From: JALSRK01 sp964461995
GTDB lineage: Bacteria > Acidobacteriota > Terriglobia > Bryobacterales > Bryobacteraceae
NCBI GenBank assembly: GCA_964461995.1
Contig: CAYWXL010000014.1
Span: 24,220-88,219 of the forward strand
Direction: 5' to 3'
DNA length: 64,000 nt
How positions within the stretch are numbered: the first letter of the stretch is position 1; each line of letters begins with the position of its first letter. The notes beneath the pieces are model-generated. The model was not told where the DNA came from, made no database searches, and saw nothing but the letters and a program-made list of their open reading frames with translations. A program made the translations under genes and the position numbers. Positions 24,589 to 32,917 of this stretch are shown piece by piece.

Positions 24589-25004
24589 AGCAGGCGACGC
24601 ACTGGATCACCATCACGACCCATGGAAAGGGCCTATACGAGTTCACTGCCGAGGTGGAGCGGTGGCTTGAGACGCAAACGGTGCGCACCGGGCTGCTGAC
24701 GCTCTGGGTGCGCCACACCTCGGCGTCGCTCACCGTGCAAGAGAACGCCGATCCCGACGTGGTCCGGGATCTCCAGGATTTCTTCGAGCGCATCGCTCCC
24801 GAAGACAATCGACTTTACCGGCATACCTTAGAAGGGGAGGACGACATGCCGGCCCACATCCGATCCGCCCTCACCCTGAGTCAGCTCTCGATCCCCGTCA
24901 TTGAAGGACGCCTGGCTCTGGGCACGTGGCAAGGAGTTTACTTGTTCGAACACCGGAGGCGGGCCCAGCGGCGCAGCGTCGCCGTTCACTTGATCGGGGA
25001 ATAA
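24585..25004 (+). CDS. yjbQ: YjbQ/UPF0047 family protein
   Basis: 139 residues. Family motifs are present: WVRHTSASLTVQENADPDV, MPAHIRSALT (with the metal-binding His) and WQGVYLFEHR. Members fold as a beta-trimer with a bound metal; the E. coli protein has weak thiamine-phosphate-synthase activity in suppressor tests, and the true role is unknown. The ATG overlaps the glmS stop by four bases, so it belongs to the purS-glmS operon. Confidence 0.9.
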   Translation: MKQATHWITITTHGKGLYEFTAEVERWLETQTVRTGLLTLWVRHTSASLTVQENADPDVVRDLQDFFERIAPEDNRLYRHTLEGEDDMPAHIRSALTLSQLSIPVIEGRLALGTWQGVYLFEHRRRAQRRSVAVHLIGE

Positions 25005-25060
25005 TCCAGCCGGATTTCCAGTATCATAGGTACATCACAATTTGCACCGAGGAGTCATCG

Positions 25061-26053
25061 ATGAGCATTTCGAGACGTGCGTTCCTGGGAACCGCCGCGT
25101 TGGCGGGCTTTGCCAACCGGGCGCTGGCCGCCACCGTTGACAGCAAGACGGGCATGCCTTTGCGCGTACTCGGCCGCACCGGCCGCAAGGTTTCCATTTT
25201 GGGGTTCGGCGCCGGCAGCCGCTGGCTGATGTACAAGGACGAAGACAAGGCCGCCGAAGCCTTATACAAAGCTCTGGACGCGGGCGTGAATTACGTGGAC
25301 ACGGCCGTGCGTTACGGCGATGGGGAAAGTGAGCGCCGGCTCGGCAAGTTCCTCGGGAAGCGGCGTAAGGACATCTGGCTGGCGACGAAAATTGGTCCGC
25401 GCGGCTATGACGATGTCATGCGCCTGTTCGAGGAGAGCTTGAAACGCTTGCAGACCGACCACGTGGATCTGCTGCACATGCATAGCCTGGGAGACGAGGA
25501 CGACCTGGCCGCCATCTTGGCTCCTAACGGCGCGCTGAAAGCCCTTTACAAATTGCGCGATGAGAAATCCGCGCGGTACATCGGCGTCACCTCCCACACG
25601 GATCCCGAGGTGCTGGTCAAACTCCTCGAGCGGGCCGATCTGGATTGCACCCAGATGGCGTTGAACGCGGGGCTGATGGGCAACGCCAAGCCGAGCAATG
25701 TCCGGGGCTACGAGAAATGCTTCGAGAAGGTCGCTCTACCTGTGGCGCTCAAAAAGAACATGGGTGTCACGGCAATGAAGGTGCTAGCGCAAGACAAACT
25801 TCTGCCCGACGCCACTCCGGAAGAGCTGGTGCGCTACGCGATGTCGCTGCCGGTGGCCTCGGCGGTGATCGGGATGCCGAAACTGGAGTACCTGGAGCAG
25901 AACATCCGGATCGCCAAGACGTTCAAACCCATGCCAGAGCCTGAGATGAAGCGGCTCTCGCGCCGTCTGGCGGCGGCCAAGAAAGCCGAGATCGACCAGT
26001 TTTTCCGGAACCACGTAGACGCCTGCGACGCTTGCGGCAGGCAACTCGGCTGA
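25061..26053 (+). CDS. Tat-leader aldo/keto reductase
   Basis: 330 residues from the ATG at 25061 (GAGGAG upstream). The N-terminus MSISRRAFLGTAALAGFA is a twin-arginine signal, so the enzyme is probably exported folded. The AKR barrel follows: GFGAGSR, NYVDTAVRYGDGESERRLG (catalytic Asp and Tyr), LATKIGP and HVDLLHMHS. The C-terminus carries DACDACG, a lone CxxC. In related reductases a ferredoxin-like cluster with more cysteines sits here, so this may be a reduced form. Substrate unknown. Followed by a strong terminator. Confidence 0.88.
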   Translation: MSISRRAFLGTAALAGFANRALAATVDSKTGMPLRVLGRTGRKVSILGFGAGSRWLMYKDEDKAAEALYKALDAGVNYVDTAVRYGDGESERRLGKFLGKRRKDIWLATKIGPRGYDDVMRLFEESLKRLQTDHVDLLHMHSLGDEDDLAAILAPNGALKALYKLRDEKSARYIGVTSHTDPEVLVKLLERADLDCTQMALNAGLMGNAKPSNVRGYEKCFEKVALPVALKKNMGVTAMKVLAQDKLLPDATPEELVRYAMSLPVASAVIGMPKLEYLEQNIRIAKTFKPMPEPEMKRLSRRLAAAKKAEIDQFFRNHVDACDACGRQLG

Positions 26054-26079
26054 GCGGACGAAAGAGGGAACCCGGGATT

Positions 26080-26107
26080 GCGGCGCCGCCGGCGCCGCAT
26101 TTTCTTT
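26080..26107 (+). terminator. Rho-independent terminator after the aldo/keto reductase
   Basis: GCGGCGCC (26080-26087), GCC loop, GGCGCCGC (26091-26098), then ATTTTCTTT. Perfect 8-bp stem between convergent genes. Confidence 0.75.
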
Positions 26108-26118
26108 CCTGGAGGTCG

Positions 26119-27066
26119 CTACTTCCCGGCGGAGCGCGCGGCGAGGAACTCTTCGACTTCCTGACGGGTGGGCACGGATGCTTGAGCGCCGCTCCGGGTG
26201 ACGGAGATAGCGGCAGCGGCGTTAGCGAATCGCAGCGCTTCCTTCATCGGTTTGCCCTCGGCGAGCGCCACGGCCAGGGCTCCGTTGAAAGTATCGCCGG
26301 CGGCGGTGGCGTCCCGGGCTTCGACGGAGAAGCCTGGAACGTGAAACGCTCCCTCAGGCCCGCAGTAGTAGCAGCCCAGATCTCCCAGCTTGAGGACCAC
26401 GGCCCCAGCCCCGGCCGACCGCAGGGTCTCGGCCAACTCCGGGGCTTCGGCGAGGCCCACGCGCCCCGCCGGCCGGTCCAGCAAAATGCAGGCTTCCGTC
26501 TCGTTCGGCGTGAGCAGATCTACCGCCCGCAGCATCTCTTCAGGCAGCCGTCTGGCCGGGGCCGGATCGAGGATCGTGCGAGCCCCCTCTCCGCGCGCCG
26601 CCGCCAGTGCCGCCTGGACGGTGCTCAGTGGCGTCTCCAACTGGAACAGCGCCAGACCGCTCCGCCGGAAGATGGAGCGCATCGGCTCCACCTCGGCTTT
26701 CGAAAGGGCCAGATTCGCCCCGGCAGCCACGACGATCGAGTTCTGCCCGTGGGCGTCCACCCAGATCAGCGCCACGCCGGTGGGAGCGGACTTCGTCGCG
26801 TGCACGGCGCTGACATCGACGCCGGCGGCGGCCAAGCTCGCTTTGAGATGGTCGCCGAACATGTCATAGCCGACGCGGCCAATCATCGAGGTGCGCACTT
26901 GGGGCGGGCTCAGTTTGCCGGCGGCGCAGGCCTGGTTGGCTCCCTTGCCTCCCGGGTTCATCTGGAAGTCCCGGCCGAGCACCGTCTCGCCGGGAGCGGG
27001 CAGGTGCTCCGTCGTCACGACGAAGTCCATGTTCAGGCTTCCGACGACGGCGATGGCGGCCTTCAT
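26119..27066 (-). CDS. rbsK: Ribokinase (PfkB family)
   Basis: 315 residues. PfkB signatures: GSLNMDFVV and NPGGKGANQA at the N-terminus, and DATAAGDTFNGALAVALAEG with the catalytic Asp and anion hole near the C-terminus. It phosphorylates ribose at O5 or, if divergent, a related sugar. The start at 27066 overlaps the end of the DUF507 gene by four bases, giving a two-gene unit. No ribose transporter lies nearby. Confidence 0.9.
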   Translation of the reverse strand: MKAAIAVVGSLNMDFVVTTEHLPAPGETVLGRDFQMNPGGKGANQACAAGKLSPPQVRTSMIGRVGYDMFGDHLKASLAAAGVDVSAVHATKSAPTGVALIWVDAHGQNSIVVAAGANLALSKAEVEPMRSIFRRSGLALFQLETPLSTVQAALAAARGEGARTILDPAPARRLPEEMLRAVDLLTPNETEACILLDRPAGRVGLAEAPELAETLRSAGAGAVVLKLGDLGCYYCGPEGAFHVPGFSVEARDATAAGDTFNGALAVALAEGKPMKEALRFANAAAAISVTRSGAQASVPTRQEVEEFLAARSAGK

Positions 27067-27650
27067 GAGCCGAGGTCGATGCCGAGCTTCTTGAGTTCCT
27101 CGGCGTAGTATTTCCGGTGGAGCAGATCCCACTCCTCGCTGCCCTCGGGGATCTCGCGCTTCTGGGAGCGGATCTTCTCCCGGGCGGCGCGGTCCACCTT
27201 CTCTTCCTTCACGAGCAGGTCCGTCATCTCCCGGACGATCTCGAGGCGGACGTCGTTCGGGTCGCGCTTGAGGCGGAAGAGGCGGGATTTCCGCATCATC
27301 GCCACGATTTTGTGCGACAGATCGTTCACCTTGTCGCGGGAGAGCTTCATCGGGTCGCCGGTGTCGCGGCCGGAGGCCCGGATGATCTTGCGCTCCTTGA
27401 TGAGCATGTTCTTGATCTTCCGGAACATCTCCTGGTAGCTGACGCCCTCCCGCCGCATGTACTCGCTGTACTGGGCGAGGATCTCCCGCACCTCGTCGTT
27501 GAGACGGTCCTCGACGGCGAGATCGTCTTCGATCACCTTGGCGATGCTTTCCACGGCGGCCTGGGGAGTGCCGACCTCGATGACCTTGGGAGTGAGGCGC
27601 CGGACGAGTTCGCGAGCGATGTAGCCGATGAATTCTCTGGATAGCAGCAT
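27063..27650 (-). CDS. DUF507 protein
   Basis: 195 residues from the ATG at 27650 (a longer start at 27680 gives a non-conserved Arg-rich extension). All-helical and highly charged: two related halves, each with an LIVKELI-like segment, as in the DUF507 family (LSREFIGYIARELVRRL and SRDKVNDLSHKIVAMM). The repeats suggest an internal duplication. Function unknown; family found in several deep-branching phyla. Coupled to ribokinase by a four-base overlap. Confidence 0.88.
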   Translation of the reverse strand: MLLSREFIGYIARELVRRLTPKVIEVGTPQAAVESIAKVIEDDLAVEDRLNDEVREILAQYSEYMRREGVSYQEMFRKIKNMLIKERKIIRASGRDTGDPMKLSRDKVNDLSHKIVAMMRKSRLFRLKRDPNDVRLEIVREMTDLLVKEEKVDRAAREKIRSQKREIPEGSEEWDLLHRKYYAEELKKLGIDLGS

Positions 27651-27810
27651 TCTCCGCAGCGGCGCCCGTCGGGCCGCCACTACGCCGCGCCCAGAGGGCC
27701 GCCAAGCCGTTAGTGTATCTGCCGTGCGCGAATGGTGTCAAACCTGGGCATCGAGCCGCGCCTGGGGTGGGGAACCAGCGTAATTCCAAGGCGCTCAGCC
27801 GGATGAAGTA

Positions 27811-27826
27811 CGGTACCTGAGTACCG
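27811..27826. repeat. Small inverted repeat upstream of the repeat-protein gene
   Basis: CGGTAC (27811-27816), CTGA loop, GTACCG (27821-27826). Could be an operator or a leader hairpin; no evidence decides. Confidence 0.3.
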
Positions 27827-27894
27827 CTAGGTGGGTCGAACGCCTTATTGATCGCCTCAATACCTCGCCTTAATTTGGAAGGTGGAGGCCGCAA

Positions 27895-29229
27895 ATGCGG
27901 AAGGAAATCCTAGTGTGCCTCGCCGCGGCTCTGATGCTGCCGGCGCAAGAGCGGCGCCAGTACGAAGCGTACACTTATGACGGCAGCGGCAACCGCTACG
28001 GGGGCAGAGTCTACGGCGAAGTGCGAACGCCCGGCCAAGTCTCGAAGACCGAGCGCGTGATCTCGGTCAACGGGCGGGCGGTGCCGGTCGAGGAAATCCA
28101 GGAAAAAGTGCTTAAGGACATCCCCGGCCACCGGGTCGTGGAGCGCATTGTGCGCCGCTACAGCCAGGACGGCCGGCCCGCTAGTGTGGAAAAGATCCGC
28201 ATCGAGGAGCGCCGGGATCCTTCAGGCAAACGGACGACGGTGGCCACGGTCTACGAAGGTGACCTGAACGGCCGTTTCCGCGTTCGGGAGCGCCAGGTCA
28301 CCGAGGCGGTGAAGCGCGGCGAGACTACGGAAGCCGTGACCGTAGTGGAGCGGCCTTCGGTGAGCGGCTCGATGCAAGTGGTCGAGCGCCGGCAGGTCCG
28401 CGAACTGGAAAAGCAGAACGGCCTGAGCCGCGAGGTCATGATTTACCGCCCGGCGGGCGGACGCTTCGTTCCAGCAGCCCGGGAGGTGACGGAGATCGTT
28501 CGCGAAGGCAACCGGGAGACGGCCGTGACCACGCAGTACAACAACGTCACGGCCGACGGCCGCATGGGCTTCGCCGGCAAGACGGTGAAAGAGATCGTTC
28601 GCCGGCCCGACGGCAGCCAACGCCAGGTGATCAACATCTACGGAACGGCGGCTCCGGGCAGGCCGGTCACCGGCTCCGGTGGCGAGCAACTTCGGGAGCA
28701 GATCCTCGTTGAAAGCCAGGTCCTGCCCGATGGGAGCGTGGTCGAACGCACGGGCGTCCGCCGGGTTTCCCTCTCGGATCCTAACCGCCTCGAGGCCTAC
28801 CAGCCGGTCTCCGAAGTGATCTGCCGCGGGAATTGCCTTCCGCCCGCGCCTGAGCCGCAAGCGGAAGAAGCGGCGGAGAAGGGCCGAGAGCCGGCAGAAG
28901 TTGCTCAAGACGAGGGCGCCGAGCAAGCGGCGGAGAACGCGGAGCGCTCGGTGGTGATCCGGGACGTGGTTCCGGGTCCGGGAACCCAGCCTCAGCAACC
29001 GGGCACGGCTCCGGGTCGAGAACAGCTTCAGCAGCCGCAACCGGGAGCCGCTCCAGCCGGGGAGCAGGAGCCGCAGGAAGAAGAGTCGGGCCCGGAGGTA
29101 ATGCCCGCGACCGATGAGGGCGCTCAGCCGACGGAAGGGCCGCAAGGCGCATCACGACCGCGGCGGGACAGGGGACCCGGACACGAAAACCGTCCCCGGC
29201 CGGATCGCGGCCCTGGATCGGACGATTGA
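27895..29229 (+). CDS. Secreted repeat protein with Pro/Gln/Glu-rich tail, function unknown
   Basis: 444 residues, GGAGGC before the ATG. Short signal peptide (1-17, MRKEILVCLAAALMLPAQ). Residues about 30-310 hold a repeated theme of charged beta-strands (KTERVISV, VVERIVRRYSQDG, VTEAVKRGE, VVERRQVREL, VTEIVREGN, TVKEIVRRPDGS), roughly every 30-35 residues, which suggests a beta-solenoid or stacked hairpins. The last 130 residues are Glu, Pro and Gln rich and probably disordered. Not recognised. An inverted repeat (27811-27826) lies upstream. Confidence 0.7.
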   Translation: MRKEILVCLAAALMLPAQERRQYEAYTYDGSGNRYGGRVYGEVRTPGQVSKTERVISVNGRAVPVEEIQEKVLKDIPGHRVVERIVRRYSQDGRPASVEKIRIEERRDPSGKRTTVATVYEGDLNGRFRVRERQVTEAVKRGETTEAVTVVERPSVSGSMQVVERRQVRELEKQNGLSREVMIYRPAGGRFVPAAREVTEIVREGNRETAVTTQYNNVTADGRMGFAGKTVKEIVRRPDGSQRQVINIYGTAAPGRPVTGSGGEQLREQILVESQVLPDGSVVERTGVRRVSLSDPNRLEAYQPVSEVICRGNCLPPAPEPQAEEAAEKGREPAEVAQDEGAEQAAENAERSVVIRDVVPGPGTQPQQPGTAPGREQLQQPQPGAAPAGEQEPQEEESGPEVMPATDEGAQPTEGPQGASRPRRDRGPGHENRPRPDRGPGSDD

Positions 29230-29245
29230 GACAAGCGCGGCTGGA

Positions 29246-29431
29246 TCACCCGTGCCCGAGGTACATGAGCCAGCCGAGGCCGAAGATCGCCACCAGGAAG
29301 TAACCGAAGCACTTGAGACCGTACATGAGACGCTCGCGGTCCGTCTTCCTGCCGGTGACGCCCATCACCACGGAGATCACGAACGCCAAAAGCAGGCTGG
29401 CTTCGAAGTGAGTCAGTTTCACTATCGGCAT
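29246..29431 (-). CDS. 61-aa membrane protein, function unknown
   Basis: Two predicted transmembrane segments (about 11-26, SLLLAFVISVVMGVTG, and 43-58, CFGYFLVAIFGLGWLMYL) joined by a charged loop with KTDRERLMYG. Its ATG overlaps the stop of the DUF6677-like gene (TGATG), so the two are coupled. Not recognised. Too short for a standard family call. Confidence 0.65.
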   Translation of the reverse strand: MPIVKLTHFEASLLLAFVISVVMGVTGRKTDRERLMYGLKCFGYFLVAIFGLGWLMYLGHG

Positions 29432-29862
29432 CAGTCTTTTCTCCCGACCGCGATCTCGAACGCATCGACCATCGCCAGGATGTTCATCAAGCCCGCGGCG
29501 ACCAAGAACTTCGTGCCGTAATCGTGGGCGTGGCCGGCCACGTCCGGCTGTGTGTAACCCAGCAGGGTGGCAAGCAGGTAGAGGCTGCCGGAAGCCAAGT
29601 CGCCGATGAAGCCGCCCACATGGATCACCGTCGTCAGCAGGTCTCCCGTTTTGGGGTGGAACATCGCGCCGCGCATGAAGATGCCGAACAGGAACGTTAA
29701 CGTGATGGCAGCGCACAGAATTGCTCCGCGGCCCCGCCGCTTCAACAAGAAATGTCCCCCTCCGGGAAACAGCCAGGCGAGAGCCACCACGTGCCCCCAC
29801 AGGCGGATGGGCGGAATCGGTTCCCGCTTCTTTTTTTTCGGCTTCTTGGCCATTGATTTCAT
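29431..29862 (-). CDS. Small membrane protein of an acidobacterial type (DUF6677-like)
   Basis: 143 residues; a start at 29853 (MAKKPKKKKRE) is equally good. A lysine-rich cytoplasmic head is followed by a TM segment preceded by WLFPGGGHFLLKRRGRG, a motif like that of small TM2-type proteins, then two or three further hydrophobic segments. I associate the pattern with a conserved membrane family of Acidobacteria but know no function. Divergent from the FAH-family gene. Confidence 0.6.
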   Translation of the reverse strand: MKSMAKKPKKKKREPIPPIRLWGHVVALAWLFPGGGHFLLKRRGRGAILCAAITLTFLFGIFMRGAMFHPKTGDLLTTVIHVGGFIGDLASGSLYLLATLLGYTQPDVAGHAHDYGTKFLVAAGLMNILAMVDAFEIAVGRKD

Positions 29863-29906
29863 CTTAGCAACCGCGGACCGCCGGGCCGGGCGGCGACTGC
29901 GGCGGC

Positions 29907-29912
29907 TATACT
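29907..29912 (+). promoter_or_regulatory. -10 TATACT of the FAH-family gene
   Basis: TATACT 30 nt before the ATG at 29943, with a GGAG ribosome site at 29932 in between; a conventional leader. Confidence 0.4.
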
Positions 29913-29942
29913 GGGCAGAAGAATGGCACCCGGAGACTGTGC

Positions 29943-30779
29943 ATGAAAGTGACCCGCAGAGAAGCTGTCGTTACGCTGGCCGGCGGCCTTCTGGCCCAGG
30001 CGCACCGGCGAGGCGCCACCCATTTCGTGCGGTTCAGCCACCGCGGCGGCACCGACTACGGGGTTCTCGAGGAGGACTACATCCGCCCCCTGAGCGGGAA
30101 CATTTTCGGGGAGCACAAGGTCTGGTCGGCCCGGTTCGATGTGGGAGACGTCAAGCTGCTCTTCCCGTGCGAGCCACGCAAGATCTTCGCCGTGGGCCTC
30201 AATTACCGGAGCCATCTCGGCAACCGTCCCGCGCCGGCCCGGCCCGAGATCTTCTATAAGCCGGTCTCAGCTCTGCAGAATCCCGAGGATCCCATCGTGT
30301 TTCCCACGGGGGCAAAGAACGTCCATTACGAGGGCGAACTCGTCCTGGTCATCGGCCGCCGGTTGAAGAACGCTTCCGAGAGCGAGGCCCGGGCGGCAAT
30401 CTTTGGGGTCACCTGCGGCAACGACGTCAGCGAACGCGACTGGCAGAACGGACCGGACAAGGATCTCCAGTGGTGGCGGGCGAAAGGGGCAGACACATTC
30501 GCGCCCGTCGGCCCTTCCATCGCCGCCGGTCTGGATTACAGCAAACTACTGTTGCAGACCCGGCTCAACGGAAAGGTCGTGCAAGAGCAGTACACCTCCG
30601 ACCTTCTGTTCGACCCCCCGGCGATCGTAAGCTGGATCAGCCGGTTCGTCACCATAGAAACCGGCGATTTGATCTTCACTGGCACGCCCGGGCAAACGAG
30701 CGCCATGAAACCCGGCGACGTGGTCGAAGTCGAGATCCAAGGGATCGGCGTGCTCCGGAACCCGGTGCGCGGCGCTTGA
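29943..30779 (+). CDS. Fumarylacetoacetate-hydrolase family protein with Tat-like leader
   Basis: 278 residues. Metal-binding motif HYEGELVLVIG (E-x-E) and NDVSERDWQ followed by KGADTFAPVGP are the FAH-fold hallmarks; GDLIFTGTPGQTS is the C-terminal signature. The enzymes cleave C-C bonds or hydrate keto acids in aromatic catabolism. The N-terminus MKVTRREAVVTLAGGLLAQA is odd: it looks like a weak twin-arginine signal, which is unusual for a normally cytoplasmic enzyme. Substrate unknown. Convergent with the next gene. Confidence 0.86.
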   Translation: MKVTRREAVVTLAGGLLAQAHRRGATHFVRFSHRGGTDYGVLEEDYIRPLSGNIFGEHKVWSARFDVGDVKLLFPCEPRKIFAVGLNYRSHLGNRPAPARPEIFYKPVSALQNPEDPIVFPTGAKNVHYEGELVLVIGRRLKNASESEARAAIFGVTCGNDVSERDWQNGPDKDLQWWRAKGADTFAPVGPSIAAGLDYSKLLLQTRLNGKVVQEQYTSDLLFDPPAIVSWISRFVTIETGDLIFTGTPGQTSAMKPGDVVEVEIQGIGVLRNPVRGA

Positions 30780-30800
30780 GCGAGTTCCTGCTCACTCAAG
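30775..30800. terminator. Hairpin shared by two convergent stops
   Basis: TTGAG-c-GAG, TTCCTG loop, CTC-a-CTCAA. It covers both stop codons. A T-run is lacking, so termination is only possible. Confidence 0.3.
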
Positions 30801-31748
30801 GGGACCGTTTTCCGGCGGCGCTCCAGGCAAGGGCGGGACGGAAGGCTTTCTTGCTGGCGCTTGCCTTGGTTGGATCGTCTCCGTCTCGATCCGGATCTCG
30901 GGCCGTTTCAACACCAGCCGGACGAAGCCGTACATGGTCTGCATGACCAACTCCAACGCGCGCGTATAGGTCTCTTGGTCGCCAAGATCCAGAGGGGCGA
31001 GCTGACCGTATAAATCGTCCGAGGTGCGCTCAAGGATGGGATACATACGCTTGAGAGCACGGAGGAAGCGTCCGCGGGCCGGCCATTCCTTGTCGGTGAT
31101 CCCAAGCCTCGCGTCCAGCCACAGCACGAGTTTCGACATGAGGGCGCAGGTGGGGATCTCCTCGACCGGTCTGACCTCCGCCCTCTCCATCTGCCGCATG
31201 GCCGTCTCTAGAAGAGGCAGCAAGTAGGCGTTATAGTCGATTCCCCGGCGTTTCAACTCCCGGCGGATGAGCTGGCGCTGCAACAGGTCTGCCGCTTGGA
31301 TGCCGATACAAGCCTCCTCGCGCCCATCGTAGGCAGGCTCCGGGTAGTTCCGGGTGTAGAGCGAGATCCGCGCGAACTCCTGGCCGATCAGCGCGTCCTC
31401 GTGCCGCCCCCACTCCGCTAGGCGTCCCATGTTGAGGAGCACGATGTGCAGGGTGCGGTCGCCGTCCTTGTGGTGGATCGTGATGGCGTGCATCGCGACG
31501 AACTGCTTCAAAAAGTTCGGGTTCCGGAGGTACTCCACGATCGCCGGCCGCTCGGGGGCGTCCGGCGGCAAACGGACGACCCCGTTCCTGGGGTTGTAGT
31601 AGACGCGGGCCACCACCACCGAGTGACCGTCCAGAGACTCGATCTCCTTCTTCCACTCAGCCAACGGACCCGTGAGCTCCACGCGGGCCGTCGGCTGGGC
31701 CGCAAAGCCCACGACGATGGTAAACAATATGAGAGCAGTCCGTGCCAC
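30792..31748 (-). CDS. Secreted protein, function unknown
   Basis: 318 residues with a signal peptide (1-20). Mature part mostly helical. Visible pieces: a V-x-R-V-Y-Y-N-P beta segment, HAITIHHKDGDRTLHI, an EFARISLYTRNYPEPAYDGREE segment in the middle, and a Pro-rich C-terminus (PSVPPLPGAPPENG). Not recognised. Its start faces that of a Tat-leader propeller gene, with overlapping promoter space (31749-31785), so the pair may be co-regulated. Confidence 0.6.
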   Translation of the reverse strand: MARTALILFTIVVGFAAQPTARVELTGPLAEWKKEIESLDGHSVVVARVYYNPRNGVVRLPPDAPERPAIVEYLRNPNFLKQFVAMHAITIHHKDGDRTLHIVLLNMGRLAEWGRHEDALIGQEFARISLYTRNYPEPAYDGREEACIGIQAADLLQRQLIRRELKRRGIDYNAYLLPLLETAMRQMERAEVRPVEEIPTCALMSKLVLWLDARLGITDKEWPARGRFLRALKRMYPILERTSDDLYGQLAPLDLGDQETYTRALELVMQTMYGFVRLVLKRPEIRIETETIQPRQAPARKPSVPPLPGAPPENGPLE

Positions 31749-31772
31749 TCCACCACTCTACTGGTTTCACCG

Positions 31773-31778
31773 TACAAT
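31773..31778 (+). promoter_or_regulatory. -10-like TACAAT that points to the GTG start
   Basis: TACAAT overlaps an in-frame ATG at 31777, so that ATG cannot be in the transcript if this box is used. The GTG at 31786 lies 7 nt after the box. Confidence 0.45.
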
Positions 31779-31785
31779 GGCCACT

Positions 31786-32910
31786 GTGGCGCCCATCAGC
31801 CGACGCCGTTTCCTGCTTGGCATCACCGCAGCTTCCCTCTCCTGCCGGCGCCGGGCGGAAGGCTTTCCCGGATACGCCTTCGTGGCGAACAGTGCCGGGC
31901 GTGCAGTGGCCGTAGTGGATCTCGGGGCGTTCGCGGTGGCTCGCCATATCCTGTTGGATGCCGACCCGGTGCAGCTCGTATCCTTGCCTGGCCGCCCGGC
32001 GGTGATCACCCTGACACCGGGCAGCTCCCGTCTACATGAAATCGACACGACTACCCTGACGCTTGCCCGCCGCTTGCGGTGCGCCCCCGGCAGCGATTCC
32101 ATACTGCCGGCTCGCGGAGGTGAGCTGCTCTGGGTGCTCTCCCGCCGGAGCCGGCGGTTGTGGGGCGTCGATACAGCCGCAATGGAGCGTGCCGCGGAGT
32201 ACGAGTTGCCGTTCCGACCCGCCGATTGGGCGCTCTCCCCGGATGGGCACACCGCCGCCTTCGCCCTGGGCGCGGAACCGGCGATCGCCTTTCTGGATCT
32301 GGGCAGCGGAAGCTGGGCGCGCCACCCGATCGGCGAGGGCACGGCGGACCTGATCCGGTTTCGCCCCGACGGCCGGCAGGTCTTGGTCGGCAACCGGGGG
32401 GCGCGGTGTCTCACGATCTGCGAGGCCGGCTCCGGCCGTGTGGTCACGCACTTGCCCATGGCTGTGGCTCCGGAACATTTTTGCTTCAAACTCGACGGAG
32501 GCGAGCTTTTCGTCACCGGCGAAGGGATGGACGCCGTCGTGACCGTCCATCCCTACCAGACGCAGATCGCATCGACGACGTTGGCCGGGCGCCGTCCGGG
32601 CGTGATGGCGGCTTCACGGGACTTCCTCTTCGTTGCCAACCCCGAGAGCTCGACGGTTACCGTCCTCGATATCGTGACCCGGCGCGTCGTAGCCGCCGTG
32701 CCAGTCGGCTCGTATCCGTGCCACATCAGCGTCACCCCCGACGGCCAGTACGCCCTGGTTCTGAACCGCGACTCCGGAGACATGGCCGTGATACGGGCGG
32801 AGACACTCGCTGGGCGGAGGCGGCGCATGGCCCCGCTGTTCACCATGGTCCCGGTGGGTTCTCAGCCGATCGACGCGGTGGTGCGGCCGGTGGAGCCGGC
32901 GGAGGCTTGA
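31786..32910 (+). CDS. Tat-leader beta-propeller protein
   Basis: About 374 residues from the GTG at 31786 (the ATG at 31777 adds three residues). The twin-arginine signal PISRRRFLLGITAASLSC is clear; a following Cys might be lipidated but the site lacks a good lipobox. The body is a seven-blade-like propeller: YAFVANSAGRAVAVVDLG, LSPDGHTAAFA, FVANPESSTVTVLD and VTPDGQYALVLNRDSG are blade motifs. Likely periplasmic; role unknown. Ends just before the convergent amidohydrolase. Confidence 0.78.
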   Translation: MAPISRRRFLLGITAASLSCRRRAEGFPGYAFVANSAGRAVAVVDLGAFAVARHILLDADPVQLVSLPGRPAVITLTPGSSRLHEIDTTTLTLARRLRCAPGSDSILPARGGELLWVLSRRSRRLWGVDTAAMERAAEYELPFRPADWALSPDGHTAAFALGAEPAIAFLDLGSGSWARHPIGEGTADLIRFRPDGRQVLVGNRGARCLTICEAGSGRVVTHLPMAVAPEHFCFKLDGGELFVTGEGMDAVVTVHPYQTQIASTTLAGRRPGVMAASRDFLFVANPESSTVTVLDIVTRRVVAAVPVGSYPCHISVTPDGQYALVLNRDSGDMAVIRAETLAGRRRRMAPLFTMVPVGSQPIDAVVRPVEPAEA

Positions 32911-32917
32911 GGCGGCC

